Shown: positions 6,420 through 16,663, counted from the stretch's first letter. The stretch: DNA of 47,398 nucleotides from an uncultured bacterium (GCA_902761035.1 CACWIW010000036.1:1-47398), one strand, 5' to 3'. Numbers and translations: made by a program. Notes: generated by a model from the sequence alone, not told the origin.

Positions 6420-9400
6420 TTACTTAACCTCCACGCGCTCGGCGGAGGAGTGCGCCGTGAATTCGGGCGCGTACATGCACTGGACCGTTGAGAGACCGCC
6501 CACGAACGCGCCGCGCTGCTGCACGCGGAAAGAGGTCTCAAGCACGAACGTACCCTTCCCGAGGCGGTCGATGTAGTAGTGCGTGGCCGTGTCGCGCGTG
6601 GACAGATAGTAGCCCACGCCGTCCTGCCAGCGGTAGCGCGAAAGCACGTCCACCGGCTCCGCGCATGCGGGACGCTCGTCCTGCACATGAACGTACTCGA
6701 GTATGCGGTCGCTCGTAAGGACAATCCGCGCGACGGTTCGTCGCCAACCTCCAGCACGCCCTCAATCGGCGCGAGACGCGTTCCCTCGGCGCCACGTACC
6801 TTACGGTAGTACTTCTTCTCTACGTGCAGTTCCTTCGGCTCGTGCGCGCGCACTTTCAGGACATCCTCGAAGTACGACCAGTGGACGCCACCCCAGGCCA
6901 CGCCGCCCTTCGCGTCGTTCGAGAACGTGACCGCCCCCATCTCCGGCTTGATCTCCGCAGCCGGCACCTTGTGCGTGTATAGGCCCGTACCCGCCTCGGC
7001 GTTCACCTTCGGCACCTCCTTTCCTCCGAGCGTAACCGTCGCGAGCGTATCGCCCACAAGCAGGTCCGTGCCACCAGGTAGGGCGGTCGCCCCGCGACCG
7101 CCGCCGAGGAGAATCGCGTAGATCGCGTCCGCCGTGGACGCCGTGGAACTCCAGTTCTGCGTCTGCTTCTGCTTGAGCATCCATGCGCGACAGGCATCTA
7201 CGCTCTCCTCGTCGCCCGTCACTTCCATGAACGCCTCAATGATCGCGGCCTGCGTGGAAACGGGCGCAGCGAATAGGCTTGTCGAGAAGAAGTCCCCGCG
7301 CTTCCAGTACATGCCCATTTCATCGGACACGATCGCGCGCTCCTTCAACGAGGCGATGACATCCTTCGCAACATCCTTCTTTCCGCTCTTCCTGTATCTG
7401 TGCAAGACGATGGCGGCATACGCCTGCGTCTCTAGCCCGAAGTCGAGCCACTCGTCCGAGATGTGCCTGAGGAGGAGTTTTTTCGTGTCCGCGTCAGGTG
7501 CCGGCACGCCCTTGAACGAATGCAGGTACAGCCACTGCACGTCCCAGCCGGTGGCGTGGAACTTCAACTTGAGGCGCTTCGCCTCCTTGACGCGCCGTTT
7601 GACTTCCGCGACCACCTCGCCGTCAAGCGCCTTGCACGCGGAGGCGAAACAGTCTGGATACGCCGCGCCGGTGAGCCGGTTGAGGCGCGTGAAGCCGGTG
7701 AGGATGTAGAGCGTGATGCCGTCCGACGACGGCCCGCCCGGAAACCACGGCCAGAGGCCGTCGTCATTGCGGTCCTTCACGAGCTTCTCGAGGCAGCGCG
7801 CCTGTTCGGAGGCGAGACGTTCCGTCTCGAACAGCCGTCCCACGCGGCGGCGAGAGGCCGCCTCGTCCGTCGCCTCGCGCACCCACGGCGTCGAGTCGAG
7901 CGCGATGGCCTTGATATCCTCGTTCTGTTCAAGCGGACTCTTCAGCGTGTCGCCGCCCGCCGCCTTCCACTTCTCGAACGTCTCGCGGATACGGGGGTCG
8001 GAATTGGCGATGAACGACGCGAGCGCGTTCGCGTAGTACCGGCTGAACGTCTGCTCGCAGCACTCGTGCGGGAACTCCATCAGGTAGGGAAGCGCCAATA
8101 CGGCGTACCACGCAGGACGCGACACCGCGCGCACCGTGAGGTCCACATGGCGGATTGAATCCGACTGCGCGCTCGCGAGCAGGTTGGAGAGCGCGAACGT
8201 GCGCGTGCCCGCGCCGCGCACCTGAAGCTGCACGGCCTCGCGCACGAGAATACTGCGGGAGAGGACGGGCAACCAGCCCTCCTCGCCGTCGGCAAACGTC
8301 TCGCCCTTCGCGCGCGCCGTATATTTGAGGAAACCGCATCCGTCGGGGATCGCCAGGCGGAAGGAAAAGCTCTTTGACTCGTGAGGGGCGAGGGAGAATG
8401 GCTGGATCGGATTTTGAAGAACGACATTCGACGGCCGCCGGCCGACATCCGGTTCGACATTCGCCTCTCGACTATCGACAATTTCTTCGAATGCGAGTGA
8501 TACCGTGCCCTTCTGCGGGGTGTCCTCCGTGTTCGTAACCTTCACGGCGAAGAGGAAGTCATCCCCCTCGCGCACGAACCGCGGCGCGTTCGACTCGCAC
8601 ATGAGCGGCTTCGTGGTGACGATCGTATCATCGCGGAGAATGCCGCTGCGCAGGCCCTTGTCGTGCGCGAGCGCGAAGAACTTCCAGCCCGTGAGCGCAT
8701 CGGGCACGGTGAACGTGAAGCTCACGCGGCCATCGGCGTCCGTCGCCAGCGTCGGCAGGAAGAACGCAGTCTCCTGCAGGTTCTTCCGCACTGGGACATC
8801 CTGCTCAGTTTTTGGAGATTCAGCTGCATTCTCCTTTGCGGCAGGCGCCATGGCACACATTGCAACGCCAGCCTCCATCGGCGCGGCGCAATCGGCCGTC
8901 ATCTCCATCATGACGCCCCCTAGTGCCTTCGATTTGCGTTCGGAATCCATCCGAACCGCCTGCGTCGAGGCATTCCACTTTCGCCATGTCGCATTCGCGG
9001 CACCACACCCACCAGGGAAGTGTCCGCCCAAGTGGTACAGGCTCTCACACTGGTTCTGGAGGCTCACGGTGCGGGACGAACGCATCCTAGGCGTGAAATG
9101 CCACCAGAACGGGAACTGGGGGTTGTGCCCGACGAACGCATCGAGCGACTTGTCGTACATGAGCGCCACCATCTCCGACGGCGCGCCCACCTTGAACGTC
9201 CACTTCTCCTCCGCACCCGGCATGAGCTTGCTTGTGAAGTGCTCGCGCGTGATTTTGAGGTCCATGTTGTCCCACGGTACGCTGATGCGTGCGTCCTGTC
9301 GGTAGAGACGGTTCTCGCGCAGGAACTCGGTTTCGACCTTGATGTCACCGCGGTTCGCGTCAGTGACGGGAAATTCAAGATAGTGGACCGGCTTCGCAGG

Positions 9401-12328
9401 ATCGGTCGTGCAGTCGTAGAGCGTCTTTCCGTTCTGCGTGAGCGTGAGGCGACAGTAGCCCGTCGCATATCCGCTCGCCCAGTAGAGGCGGATCGCATCG
9501 CCCACCTTCACGTTGTGGTCCTTCACGCGGAAGAACTCCGGTACCGCGAACGCGCAGTGCGGCGCCGACGCGTCGAACACGGCGCAGGTGTCCATCGCCT
9601 TTACGGTCTTCCCCTGCGGGTCCTTCGCCTCGAACACGAGACGGTACGCGCCCGCCGGCAAGTCGAGCGTGTCCTTCCACTCGCCCTTCTCGTCCGTCTC
9701 CACGGCGCGCGACAGCACCTCCGCACCTGGTTCCCAGCGCTCCCAGTTCCACGGCTGCGGTTCTGCTTTCGCCTTGAGGCGACTCCTGTAGACGTCATAG
9801 AAACTGCCGCCCGCCGGCTTGCGTACCGGCTTGGCCGGACCCTTCAGCGCGAATACGCGTAGCGTGCCCTTCCCGCGCACGGGCTTGAAGCCGAGCGTGT
9901 GGAGTGAGACGTATGCCGGCACGGACGCACGCTTCCCCGCTCCGTCCACCATGAGCCACCGGTCGGTCACGCCCGCCGATGCGCGCCACGCGACCGTCCC
10001 GACGCTGAACTGCGTCTCGGCCGCGTGCGTCTCTCCCGCCGTATCCACCACCGTCGCCGACACCGAGAACTCGAACGTCGGCTCGCCCGAGAGGTCGGCC
10101 GTCGGGGATGCCTTTGGCACGAACGTGACGGTGAACGCGCCATCGGCGTCCGTTACCGTCTCGCCAGTGGCTAAACACCCATCGTCTTCGCGGTCGGCAT
10201 CGCCCCAGAGCCAACACCACCAATGCGAATAGATCGTGCGCCGCCAGACCTGCCACGTCACGCGCGCGCCCTGCACGGGCAATCCGGAATACGTGCGCGC
10301 AAAACCCTTGACGGTTGCCGCCCGGCCCAACACGCCCTCTCCGCTGCCCAGCTCGAACGCGGCACTGAACTTGGGCCGCTTGTACTCCTCCACGCGCACT
10401 TCGTTCTGAGAGGAAACCCAGTCGAACCCGTCGTATGCTCGCGCCTTGATCGCGTAACTCCCGGTCAGGCGCCCGCGCGGTGCCGTGAACTCTCCATGGA
10501 ACGAGCCCCACGGGTTCGTCCTCAGTTTCATGGAACCTGCGGGCTTGCCGTTGGGGTCCGTGAAGTCCACCACGACCGGCGTTTCAGGCAACACGCGGAA
10601 GTCGCGCTTGTGCGGGTCGGCCCAATACGCCACGCCCTTGAAGTGGATCGTCTGGCCCGGACGGTAGATCGCGCGATCCGTGAGCACGTCGACATGCCCG
10701 AACGCCTCGTTTTCGCTATGGTCCGATCCCGAGCTGACAGTGGAGAGCGACAACGCCGCGTACTGGCCGTCCAGCACGCGCAAGTAGCCGTAGATGCGGT
10801 CCTTGACAAGTTTGAACGAGCCGTCCGTCTCCGTCTTGAGCGTCTGCACGAGCGTGTATGTGCGTCCGTTCTTCGCTTCCCAGATTTCCACGGTTGCGCC
10901 AGCAACCGGCTCGCCGCTTTCCGCGCGCCACACCTTACCGCGCAGCGAGCCGTTGTCCCCGGCTTGCGCAAGCGCGAGGTCGGTCACGGTCACGATGCGG
11001 GTGAAGAGAGGCGTGTCCTTGTCGCCGAACGTGTCGTCCATCGCCGCGAAAAGCGCGTAGTGTCCTGGCGCGAGATCAGTCGGCACGCGGAACTTCGCCT
11101 CGTGCGCCTTGTAGTCGCGTGGATCTTCCAATGCGACCTGCCACGTGCGGGCGGATGCGTCCTTCGCGTGCCGCTTCAGCATGTCGGACGCGCGGTAGTA
11201 GCCGTTGTCCCATACGCTGCTGTCGCGGATCTCTTCGAACGTGACTGGCACGATGCGGAAAAAGAGGTTCGTCATGTTCTTGGAGCTGACGGCAATATCC
11301 GGCCACGGCGCGTTCCAGGTCGATTCTGTCTCCACGGAGAAATCGGGCTTCTCAAGATTACCCATCAGGCTCGCGCAGAGGCGTCCTCCCACGCTCTCCG
11401 GCCAGCGCGCTACGCCGGTCGCCGCCTTCGCGTGCGCACCCACGAGATCGTCGGCCTGCTTCAACAGTTCGGCGCGGGCGTGGACAGCGAGCGCGGACAC
11501 TTCCGTCACTTCGAGGTAGCGTGCGATGAATGCGTCGAGCGCGGCCGCGTAGCGCGCATCGCGCTCTTTGTCCGGCAGCAGGGCGAAGGAATGTTCGTAG
11601 CGGAGACGCGCGAGCTCCGCGTCCGCCAGGGCTTCCTTCGTAGCGTCGTTGCGGTGGAACGCGATGAGGCTGTCAAGCAGTGCGAGGCCCTTCTCCAGCG
11701 CCTTGTCGGGAATCGTCTCGCCGTAGAAGTCAACGATGTCGTGTACGACCACGTCAAAGAGCGTGGGACGGTAGGTGTCCGGCAAGCTGCCTTTTGACAG
11801 AAGGTATTTCCATTCCTCCACGCGGAGCGTTTTTAACTCATCCGCATGAGCAAACACCTTCGCGAACTGTTTTTCGAGCGTGTCGTTCAGGCGCTCCGGC
11901 GCCCACGGCGGCTGGTTCGTGGCGGCTGCGTCCGAAAGCTTCGTGGGACGCGCCCCGCCCCAGCGCCAGGGACGCGACTCGTCGCGGTAGACGTGCGCGA
12001 GGTGTAGCTGGAGCACGCCCTGCAGCTCGGCTGGCGCGGCGTCGACGCGCGCCGCGAAGGCCGGCAGCCAGTCCTTAGCCGCCTCGTCGCGAATGCCCTT
12101 CTCCACGTTCGCGCGCGTGATGATGGCGCGTGCCGCACTCGGCCAATTCCGCTCCGCCACGGCCTTGCGCTCTATCTTCTCGAGGACGTTCGTCGCCGTG
12201 CGCGGGAGTCCCTTGCGCAAGGCGGCGTCGTAGTCGTTCCACGACACATCTTTTGAACCGAACCAAGACATGGCGAATGTTCCTCCTGTAAGGATGAATG
12301 CGGTCGTTACTATTAGTAGTCTGTTCAT
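6420..12328 (-). CDS. Bacterial alpha-2-macroglobulin family protein, frameshifted near the 3' end
   Basis: About 1970 residues. The start at ATG 12328 has AAAGGAGGGAAC before it and overlaps the stop of the pseudouridine synthase gene (ATGA). Residues 1-19 form a signal peptide. The middle holds MG-type beta domains (AIYRPGQTIHFKGVAYW, GDKDTPLFTRIVTV). The bait/ANA region (ALTGWKFFALAHDKGL) precedes the thioester motif HECCEQTF at about residue 1420, a CCEQ variant of CGEQ with Cys and Gln retained. A TED-like alpha domain follows. Family members trap proteases in the periplasm. Near 6730 the frame breaks: the original frame continues as low-complexity Arg/Thr sequence, while the expected C-terminus (LSRYRWQDGVGYYLSTRD, ending VEVK) is in the next frame, stopping at 6420. 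One missing base would restore it. A hairpin repeat is inserted in frame at 7077-7105. Confidence 0.88.
7077..7105. repeat. Dispersed hairpin repeat inserted in the alpha-2-macroglobulin frame
   Basis: GGTAG, then a 21-nt palindrome (9-bp arms GGCGGTCGC/GCGACCGCC, loop CCC), then GCC. It has the same layout as the copies at 14061-14260, but with different arm sequences. Read in the gene it encodes GGGRGATALPGG, an odd Gly-rich insertion near residue 1745. Confidence 0.7.
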
Positions 12329-13026
12329 GTTCCCTCCTTTGCGATTTCCGCCCAGCGCGGCGGCGGTGCCTCGAACGTACAGGTTTCGTGCGTCCGAGGA
12401 TGCACGAACGACAGACGCCAGGCATGAAGGCATAGCCCGCGATCTCCGCCCGTCCCATACCGCACGTCACCGCAGACGGGATGTCCTGCCTCGGCGAAGT
12501 GTACGCGGATCTGGTTGCGGCGTCCGCTCTTGAGGGCGATTCTCACGAGCGACGTGCCGTGTCCTTCCGACAGCACCTCCCACTCCGTGCGCGCAAACTT
12601 GCCACGCGCGGGGTCGGAGACGCTATAAACATTGAGCGTCTTCGGATTCTCGCAGAGATAGCTCTCAAACACGCCGGACGGCGCGTCCATCTTGCCCTCA
12701 ACGCGCGCAAGGTACGTCTTTTCCGTCAGTTCGTTCCAGTTCGAGCGGAAGTAGTCCTGCACCTCTTCGCTCTTCGCCACCATCATCACGCCCGATGTAT
12801 CGCGGTCGAGCCGATGGACAAGGTACACGCGCAGGCGGCTCTTCGCCTGCCCCTTCCGCACCCAGTCGCCGAGTGCGTCCTCCACGGTATGTTCCCGCAG
12901 CCGCGCGGATGCGCCGCACCGCGTCGCCTGCGAGAGAACGCCAGCCGCCTTCTCTACGACGATCACGTCCCTGTCCTCGTAGAGGATGCGGATGCCTCGG
13001 ATGGTACGATGAGAGCCCTTCTTCAT
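12325..13026 (-). CDS. RluA-family pseudouridine synthase
   Basis: A 233-residue protein that converts specific uridines in rRNA or tRNA to pseudouridine. It shows the family signature HRLDRDTSG at about residues 71-79, with the catalytic Asp in it, plus YEDRDVIVVEKAAGVLSQ near the N-terminus and GRRNQIRVHFAEAGHPVCGD near residue 170. There is no N-terminal S4 domain, so it resembles the shorter RluA/RluC-like enzymes. Its stop overlaps the start of the alpha-2-macroglobulin gene (ATGA). The substrate position cannot be told from the sequence. Confidence 0.9.
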   Translation of the reverse strand: MKKGSHRTIRGIRILYEDRDVIVVEKAAGVLSQATRCGASARLREHTVEDALGDWVRKGQAKSRLRVYLVHRLDRDTSGVMMVAKSEEVQDYFRSNWNELTEKTYLARVEGKMDAPSGVFESYLCENPKTLNVYSVSDPARGKFARTEWEVLSEGHGTSLVRIALKSGRRNQIRVHFAEAGHPVCGDVRYGTGGDRGLCLHAWRLSFVHPRTHETCTFEAPPPRWAEIAKEGT

Positions 13027-13039
13027 TTCATTATTTCAC

Positions 13040-13077
13040 TGTTCACAAATCTCAATTGTTCACAATTGACACAAATA
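13040..13077. repeat. AT-rich intergenic repeat shared with the thiF-thiG gap
   Basis: TGTTCACAAATCTCAATTG at 13040-13058, followed by TTCACAATTG. The same 19-mer occurs at 42527-42545 and, inverted, at 42619-42637. It lies between two minus-strand genes. Confidence 0.7.
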
Positions 13078-13932
13078 TCAATGCAAATGATTGCCGGGTT
13101 TCGTCATATCGACCGTCACAATAATGGGATTGTGGTCGGAGGCTATGATGTTGGACGTAACATGCGCCTCCTTTACCTTCACGCGCAAAGACGAGGCTTT
13201 GTCAACCGCGATGTAGTCGATGCAGCCTTCCGAATCCGACGCATGTTTCCTGCAACCATGGAACGTGCGGACATTCTCGCTGGAGATGATCTTCATGTAC
13301 TCGCGCAGCGACTTGATCGGGGCAGAGTCTGGGGTACAGTTCCAGTCGCCCGTGATGAACACCGGCTTTTCCGCAGTCTTCTCCTTCACGACGCGGCGGA
13401 TGATCTCCACCGTCTGCAGCCGTTTTGTCTCCTGGAGCGCGAAATGCGACGTGCCGAACCAGAAGTTAGTGAACTCGCAGAGCAACAGAACGCGCGGTTC
13501 CCCTCCGGGCAGAGGGACGCGCAATACGGACAGCGGCTTCTCGCGGGAGAGGACGGCGTTGCCGTATCCGCCGCCTTGCAGCGGGATCGCCTGTGCGAAG
13601 GTGGCGTGTAGTCCCGTCAGAGCGCGCAGTTCCTTCGGTATGTCTATGCCATGAGAACGCGTTACACACCTGTCGACTTCGTTGAGTCCGACGAAATCAG
13701 GCTTCTCGCGTTTGATAACTTCCGCTATGCGGGGAACGTCAACCCTCTTGTCCGCACCTGCGCAGTGGCGGATGTTGTAGGACATGAGCCGCATTTCGCA
13801 CGCGGCGGGATTTTGTTGCACGACGGGACGCTTCTCAGCGGCACATGCCACGATGGCCCACGGTAGCGCCGTAGATACCCCCACGATCATGAGAGCCGTG
13901 CGGCGCGAAAACTTTCTGATTGTGTTTGACAT
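13078..13932 (-). CDS. Exported endonuclease/exonuclease/phosphatase family protein
   Basis: A 284-residue protein whose N-terminus has twin arginines and a hydrophobic run (FSRRTALMIVGVSTALPW) ending in IVAC, so it may be Tat-exported and/or a lipoprotein. The EEP fold is clear from LMSYNIRHC, GLNEVDR, GDWNCTP and SDHNPIIV, which supply the metal-binding and catalytic residues. Relatives cleave phosphodiesters in nucleic acids or lipids, and this type is common in PVC and Bacteroidetes secretomes. ATG 13932 is chosen because TATAAT with an extended TGG lies 7 nt upstream, implying a leaderless mRNA. Longer in-frame extensions run through the repeat array and are rejected. Substrate unknown. 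Confidence 0.85.
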   Translation of the reverse strand: MSNTIRKFSRRTALMIVGVSTALPWAIVACAAEKRPVVQQNPAACEMRLMSYNIRHCAGADKRVDVPRIAEVIKREKPDFVGLNEVDRCVTRSHGIDIPKELRALTGLHATFAQAIPLQGGGYGNAVLSREKPLSVLRVPLPGGEPRVLLLCEFTNFWFGTSHFALQETKRLQTVEIIRRVVKEKTAEKPVFITGDWNCTPDSAPIKSLREYMKIISSENVRTFHGCRKHASDSEGCIDYIAVDKASSLRVKVKEAHVTSNIIASDHNPIIVTVDMTKPGNHLH

Positions 13933-13939
13933 GGTTATT

Positions 13940-13948
13940 ATTATACCA
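13940..13948 (-). promoter_or_regulatory. Extended -10 promoter, leaderless start
   Basis: TGGTATAAT on the minus strand (13948-13940), 7 nt before ATG 13932. No convincing -35. The promoter abuts the end of the repeat array. Confidence 0.55.
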
Positions 13949-13975
13949 AAAACAGGCCGCCCTCTGCGCCGAGTT

Positions 13976-14260
13976 TGTCGGGGTGGCGGGCGTCTCGCCC
14001 GCAACTGGGACAACGGGCATCTTGCCCATTGCGGGAGGGCCGCGCTTGTCGCGGCCTTTCGGTAGGGCGGTTTCGATGAAACCGCCGCCAGCTGGGGCGA
14101 GCCGCAAAGCGGTAGGGCGCGATCACCGAGCGCGCCGCCAGCTGGGGCGAACCGCAAAGCGGTAGGGCGCGATCACCGAGCGCGCCGCCAGGTGGGGCGA
14201 ACCGCAAAGCGGTAGGGCGCGATCACCGAGCGCGCCGCCAGGTGGGGCGAGCCCTCCGGG
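13976..14260. repeat. Hairpin repeat array with four 50-bp tandem copies
   Basis: 14061-14260 holds four 50-bp units, each with GGTAG, a 21-nt palindrome, GCCGCCA and then GCTGGGGCGAACCGCAAAGC or a close variant. Units 2-4 share arms GGCGCG/CGCGCC. Unit 1 has GGCGGTTTC/GAAACCGCC. The final unit is degenerate after position 14250. 13976-14060 contains further hairpins of other arm sequence (GCGGGCG-TCT-CGCCCGC, GGCCGCG-CTTGT-CGCGGCC). Read in frame the element yields peptides such as AGETPATP. Confidence 0.85.
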
Positions 14261-14273
14261 CGAGCCGCACCCC

Positions 14274-14462
14274 CTACTGCACCACCACCTTGAAGAACCG
14301 CATCGCCGCCTTCTCCGCCGCCGTCACCCCTTCAACCGCTTTCCACTCGCCATCCAGCGCCGCCGCGCCCTTCACAACCTCCCGCGCGCCCTGTACGTTC
14401 CACTGTGCCTTCGGCGGATCGACCGCAATATTCTCCAGATCCAACATACCATCCACCTTCAT
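14274..14462 (-). pseudogene. C-terminal fragment of a larger, probably surface protein
   Basis: 62 codons ending KAAMRFFKVVVQ. The FFKVV ending after a WKAV-type strand looks to me like the C-terminal tails of large exported proteins in this type of genome. There is an in-frame stop three codons upstream and no ribosome binding site, so this is most likely the leftover 3' end of a gene disrupted next to the repeat array. Confidence 0.4.
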
Positions 14463-14591
14463 CGGCGACTATGAGAATTTCAGACTTCTTTTCTTCACAT
14501 GAAGCAAAGAACATCATTGAAATAGCACAATGTCTATTCTATGATGTTCTTATCTCCACACACTGACTGCATTCCCCGTCAATGATGGCAT

Positions 14592-15098
14592 TTACTCCCC
14601 GAGATTCTTTATTGTATTCTCGTCAATTTCTTCAGCCGCGCTTTTCGCCCTTCCTCCCTCTTCATTTGATATCGATTCGACGGCTGCAGCAACGTTTTTC
14701 CCGGTCCCACGTTGATAATAGGTTTTGACCGCAGTTTCGGAAATCTTAAGCAAACCTTCCTCTTCACCGGAGACCTTTCGACCTGTATTCTTGGGACATA
14801 CGCAACAAGCAACTATGCCAACCATGACACCACAGAGTAAACTGCAGAAAAAGCCGATTACAGCTTTTGCCACATTCTTCTTGTCTATTATGTACGCGAC
14901 AAGGATACCAATGAGACTGAAAAAGAAACCCAATACAAAACAAACTACCGGATGATTTCCCTCTGATTTTGCCGACTCCAATACCCTCGGATTCGTAATC
15001 TTAAAATCCTTGCCACAGTTTGAACATTCTCCGATCATTCCGGCATATTCCTCAGGAACTGCCTCCTTGTAATGACAATATGGACACTGAACTATCAT
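14592..15098 (-). CDS. Zinc-ribbon membrane protein, unknown function
   Basis: 168 residues. The N-terminus is a zinc ribbon with Cys5/Cys8 and Cys25/Cys28 (QCPYCHY, CSNCGKDF), followed by two hydrophobic helices at about 48-68 and 75-97 (FVLGFFFSLIGILVAYI, VIGFFCSLLCGVMVGIV) and a polar acidic tail. ATG 15098 is chosen for GAGG 5 nt upstream. Small proteins with a ribbon plus paired helices are frequent in PVC and Bacteroidetes genomes, with no known role. The base composition is more AT-rich than its neighbours and it lies in a repeat-rich zone, so it may be accessory. Confidence 0.7.
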   Translation of the reverse strand: MIVQCPYCHYKEAVPEEYAGMIGECSNCGKDFKITNPRVLESAKSEGNHPVVCFVLGFFFSLIGILVAYIIDKKNVAKAVIGFFCSLLCGVMVGIVACCVCPKNTGRKVSGEEEGLLKISETAVKTYYQRGTGKNVAAAVESISNEEGGRAKSAAEEIDENTIKNLGE

Positions 15099-15605
15099 TA
15101 TGACCTCAATACCACGCCGTTGTTTTACCAAGGACCGCCCCCCTTGGCGTGGTAAAGAATAGTGGCGTGCCTTACATTCTCACGTCATCGAGAAGGCATC
15201 GCCAAACGCCATTACCAAAACATGATCAGAAGACACGCCACATGGATGGTAATCCATCCACGTTGCGCAACCTTCGTATCTCGCTTTGGTTTTTACTTTG
15301 GCGAAGTTTTGCATGAAGCGATAATACGCTGTTGCGTACGTTGCTGGGGGCCTTTCGGGCTTGCCCAGCTCCTCGGCTCTGGCTCTCGAACGGGCGAGAC
15401 GCCCGATCTCACAGTGCCCCGAGGTTCTGGCCTCTGTTCCGGCGGCGCGCTCGGTGATCGCGCCCTACCAAAACTTCGGCCCAATGGCGGGTACTCGGTG
15501 CCGCTTTTCGCCGCGCAATCGCGTCACGAAAAGCCGTACCCGCCGATATCAAAGATCAAATTCCGCCTCGCCTTTGAAGGCAAGACGGAAATAGTATGCC
15601 ACATT
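15099..15605. other. Repeat-rich stretch without a convincing gene
   Basis: It contains an imperfect hairpin at 15111-15153 (ACCACGCC/GGCGTGGT) in the leader of the zinc-ribbon gene, a CGGGCG-AGA-CGCCCG hairpin near 15401-15415, and an inverted copy of the GGTAG hairpin repeat at 15444-15469. A plus-strand frame of 159 codons over this region has repeat-derived composition and no recognisable domain. At 15593-15621 on the minus strand, TTGCGT-17-CATACT forms a possible promoter that fires into this stretch. Confidence 0.5.
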
Positions 15606-15767
15606 CCCCCGCCCAACGCAAGCGGGATTTTGGGAAATTGAAGTTTTGCGCACGGTTTGGGATGTGAATGCGCGGTACGTCACATATCGCGATAGGTGAA
15701 GTGGCGGGTATGAGGGGTGAGATTATGGTGCGGAACGTGGTTTTGGGGGATGCGGCTCGGCGGGACG
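15606..15767. repeat. 162-bp direct repeat, left copy
   Basis: Nearly identical to 16648-16809 (same orientation, offset 1042 bp), with a diverged patch around 15708-15732. The copies flank the PIN-domain module. The low-coordinate end carries a TTGCGT -35 element in the minus direction. Confidence 0.85.
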
Positions 15768-15861
15768 CCTCGCCCCACCTCGGCTCGCCCCACCATGTGG
15801 CCGCGACGGAGCGCGGCCATCCCGGTGCGGCAGTTGTTGTCATAGTTATGGAGGCGGGGCG

Positions 15862-16071
15862 TCATGCGGTCACGCAATCCGTGCTGGATTGACGGAGCAT
15901 CTGCCCGGTCTTTCTAGCTTCTTCAGCCAGTTCTTCAAGGCTGATGTTCTGATAGAGATGCGTCTTTCGCCATTCGGTATAATCGCCCGCACCGCGATTC
16001 ATCAACATGATGAACCGTTCGGCATCCACGTCGCCCAATGCCTTGGCAAGAGCCTCATCGTTAATTCGCAT
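15862..16071 (-). CDS. Small protein coupled to PIN-domain gene, possible antitoxin
   Basis: 69 residues from ATG 16071, with GGAGG 7 nt upstream. It overlaps the end of the PIN gene by 11 bp. It is acidic and helical (DEALAKALGDVDAERF, then YTEWRKTHLYQNISLEELAEEA). No DNA-binding ribbon is obvious. Position and size fit the partner of a PIN toxin, although here the small gene is second, whereas antitoxins usually come first. I cannot assign a family. Confidence 0.55.
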   Translation of the reverse strand: MRINDEALAKALGDVDAERFIMLMNRGAGDYTEWRKTHLYQNISLEELAEEARKTGQMLRQSSTDCVTA

Positions 16072-16501
16072 TCTGAACCTCCACCGCAAATTCAACAGGA
16101 TTGGCAACCCTTGTCAGGCCATGCTGACGAACCTTCTTCAATATTCCAATGTCGGTTGTCAGGAACCAGTCGCAGTCAACCGCGCTCGCACAAGCTAGAT
16201 GGATGGCATCAGCATTGCCAAGGCCAACGCTCACCAATGCGGTCGCGTCGATTACGATCTCTGGCGTGATTTCAACATCAAACTTTGCCCCAGACTTCCA
16301 TGCCATGATCTTTACCCGTTGCATCGGAAACGGGTTGTCAAGGGCTTCCTTGTCCAACATGTCGCTCCATACGTACTCCACAACTCCAGTCCGCATGAGC
16401 TGCTGTACAAACAGCTTAGCCTCGGTCTCAAGGCGCACCTTCAGTTGAGACTGATCATCGAACGGTCGGTTGTAGCAGCAGTTGTCGAGATAAACCCTCA
16501 T
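16061..16501 (-). CDS. PIN-domain protein, probable RNase toxin
   Basis: 146 residues from ATG 16501 with GGAGG 7 nt upstream. It starts MRVYLDNCCYNRPFDD, the first conserved Asp of the PIN nuclease fold. Glu residues follow in ETEAKLF, with further acidic residues in NADAIHLACA and the closing FLTTDIGILKK, consistent with a four-acid metal site. PIN proteins of this size are usually ribonuclease toxins of VapC-like type II systems. A promoter at 16635-16663, whose -35 lies in the flanking 162-bp repeat, reads into the gene. The module is boxed by two direct repeats, which suggests movement as a cassette. Confidence 0.75.
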   Translation of the reverse strand: MRVYLDNCCYNRPFDDQSQLKVRLETEAKLFVQQLMRTGVVEYVWSDMLDKEALDNPFPMQRVKIMAWKSGAKFDVEITPEIVIDATALVSVGLGNADAIHLACASAVDCDWFLTTDIGILKKVRQHGLTRVANPVEFAVEVQNAN

Positions 16502-16634
16502 GTCGACACCTCCGCAAAAATGCGCCCAGACACTACCCTGCCGCAGAATGCAATACAATCCCTTCGGAAGAGCGTGCGCCCTTCCGCCTTCCCGCTGCGC
16601 GGAATCTGCCATTCACTGCGTGTCATTGGTGGCA

Positions 16635-16663
16635 ATGATACCAAATTTCCCCGCCCAACGCAA
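16635..16663 (-). promoter_or_regulatory. Promoter of the PIN module, -35 inside the direct repeat
   Basis: TTGCGT (16663-16658), a 17-nt spacer and TATCAT with TTTGG before it (16640-16635). The block strongly resembles the beta-repeat protein promoter at 37601-37629. Confidence 0.6.

Noticed and set aside
10223..11797. 524-codon plus-strand frame opposite the alpha-2-macroglobulin
   Set aside because: Shadow frame, Arg/His-rich, no domain, no ribosome binding site.
14061..14260. CRISPR-like tandem array
   Set aside because: The 50-bp units are contiguous and nearly identical along their whole length, with no unique spacers and no cas genes.
15162..15641. 159-codon plus-strand ORF in the repeat zone
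   Set aside because: Much of it is translated hairpin repeat (RTGETPD-type sequence). No start signals and no recognisable domain.
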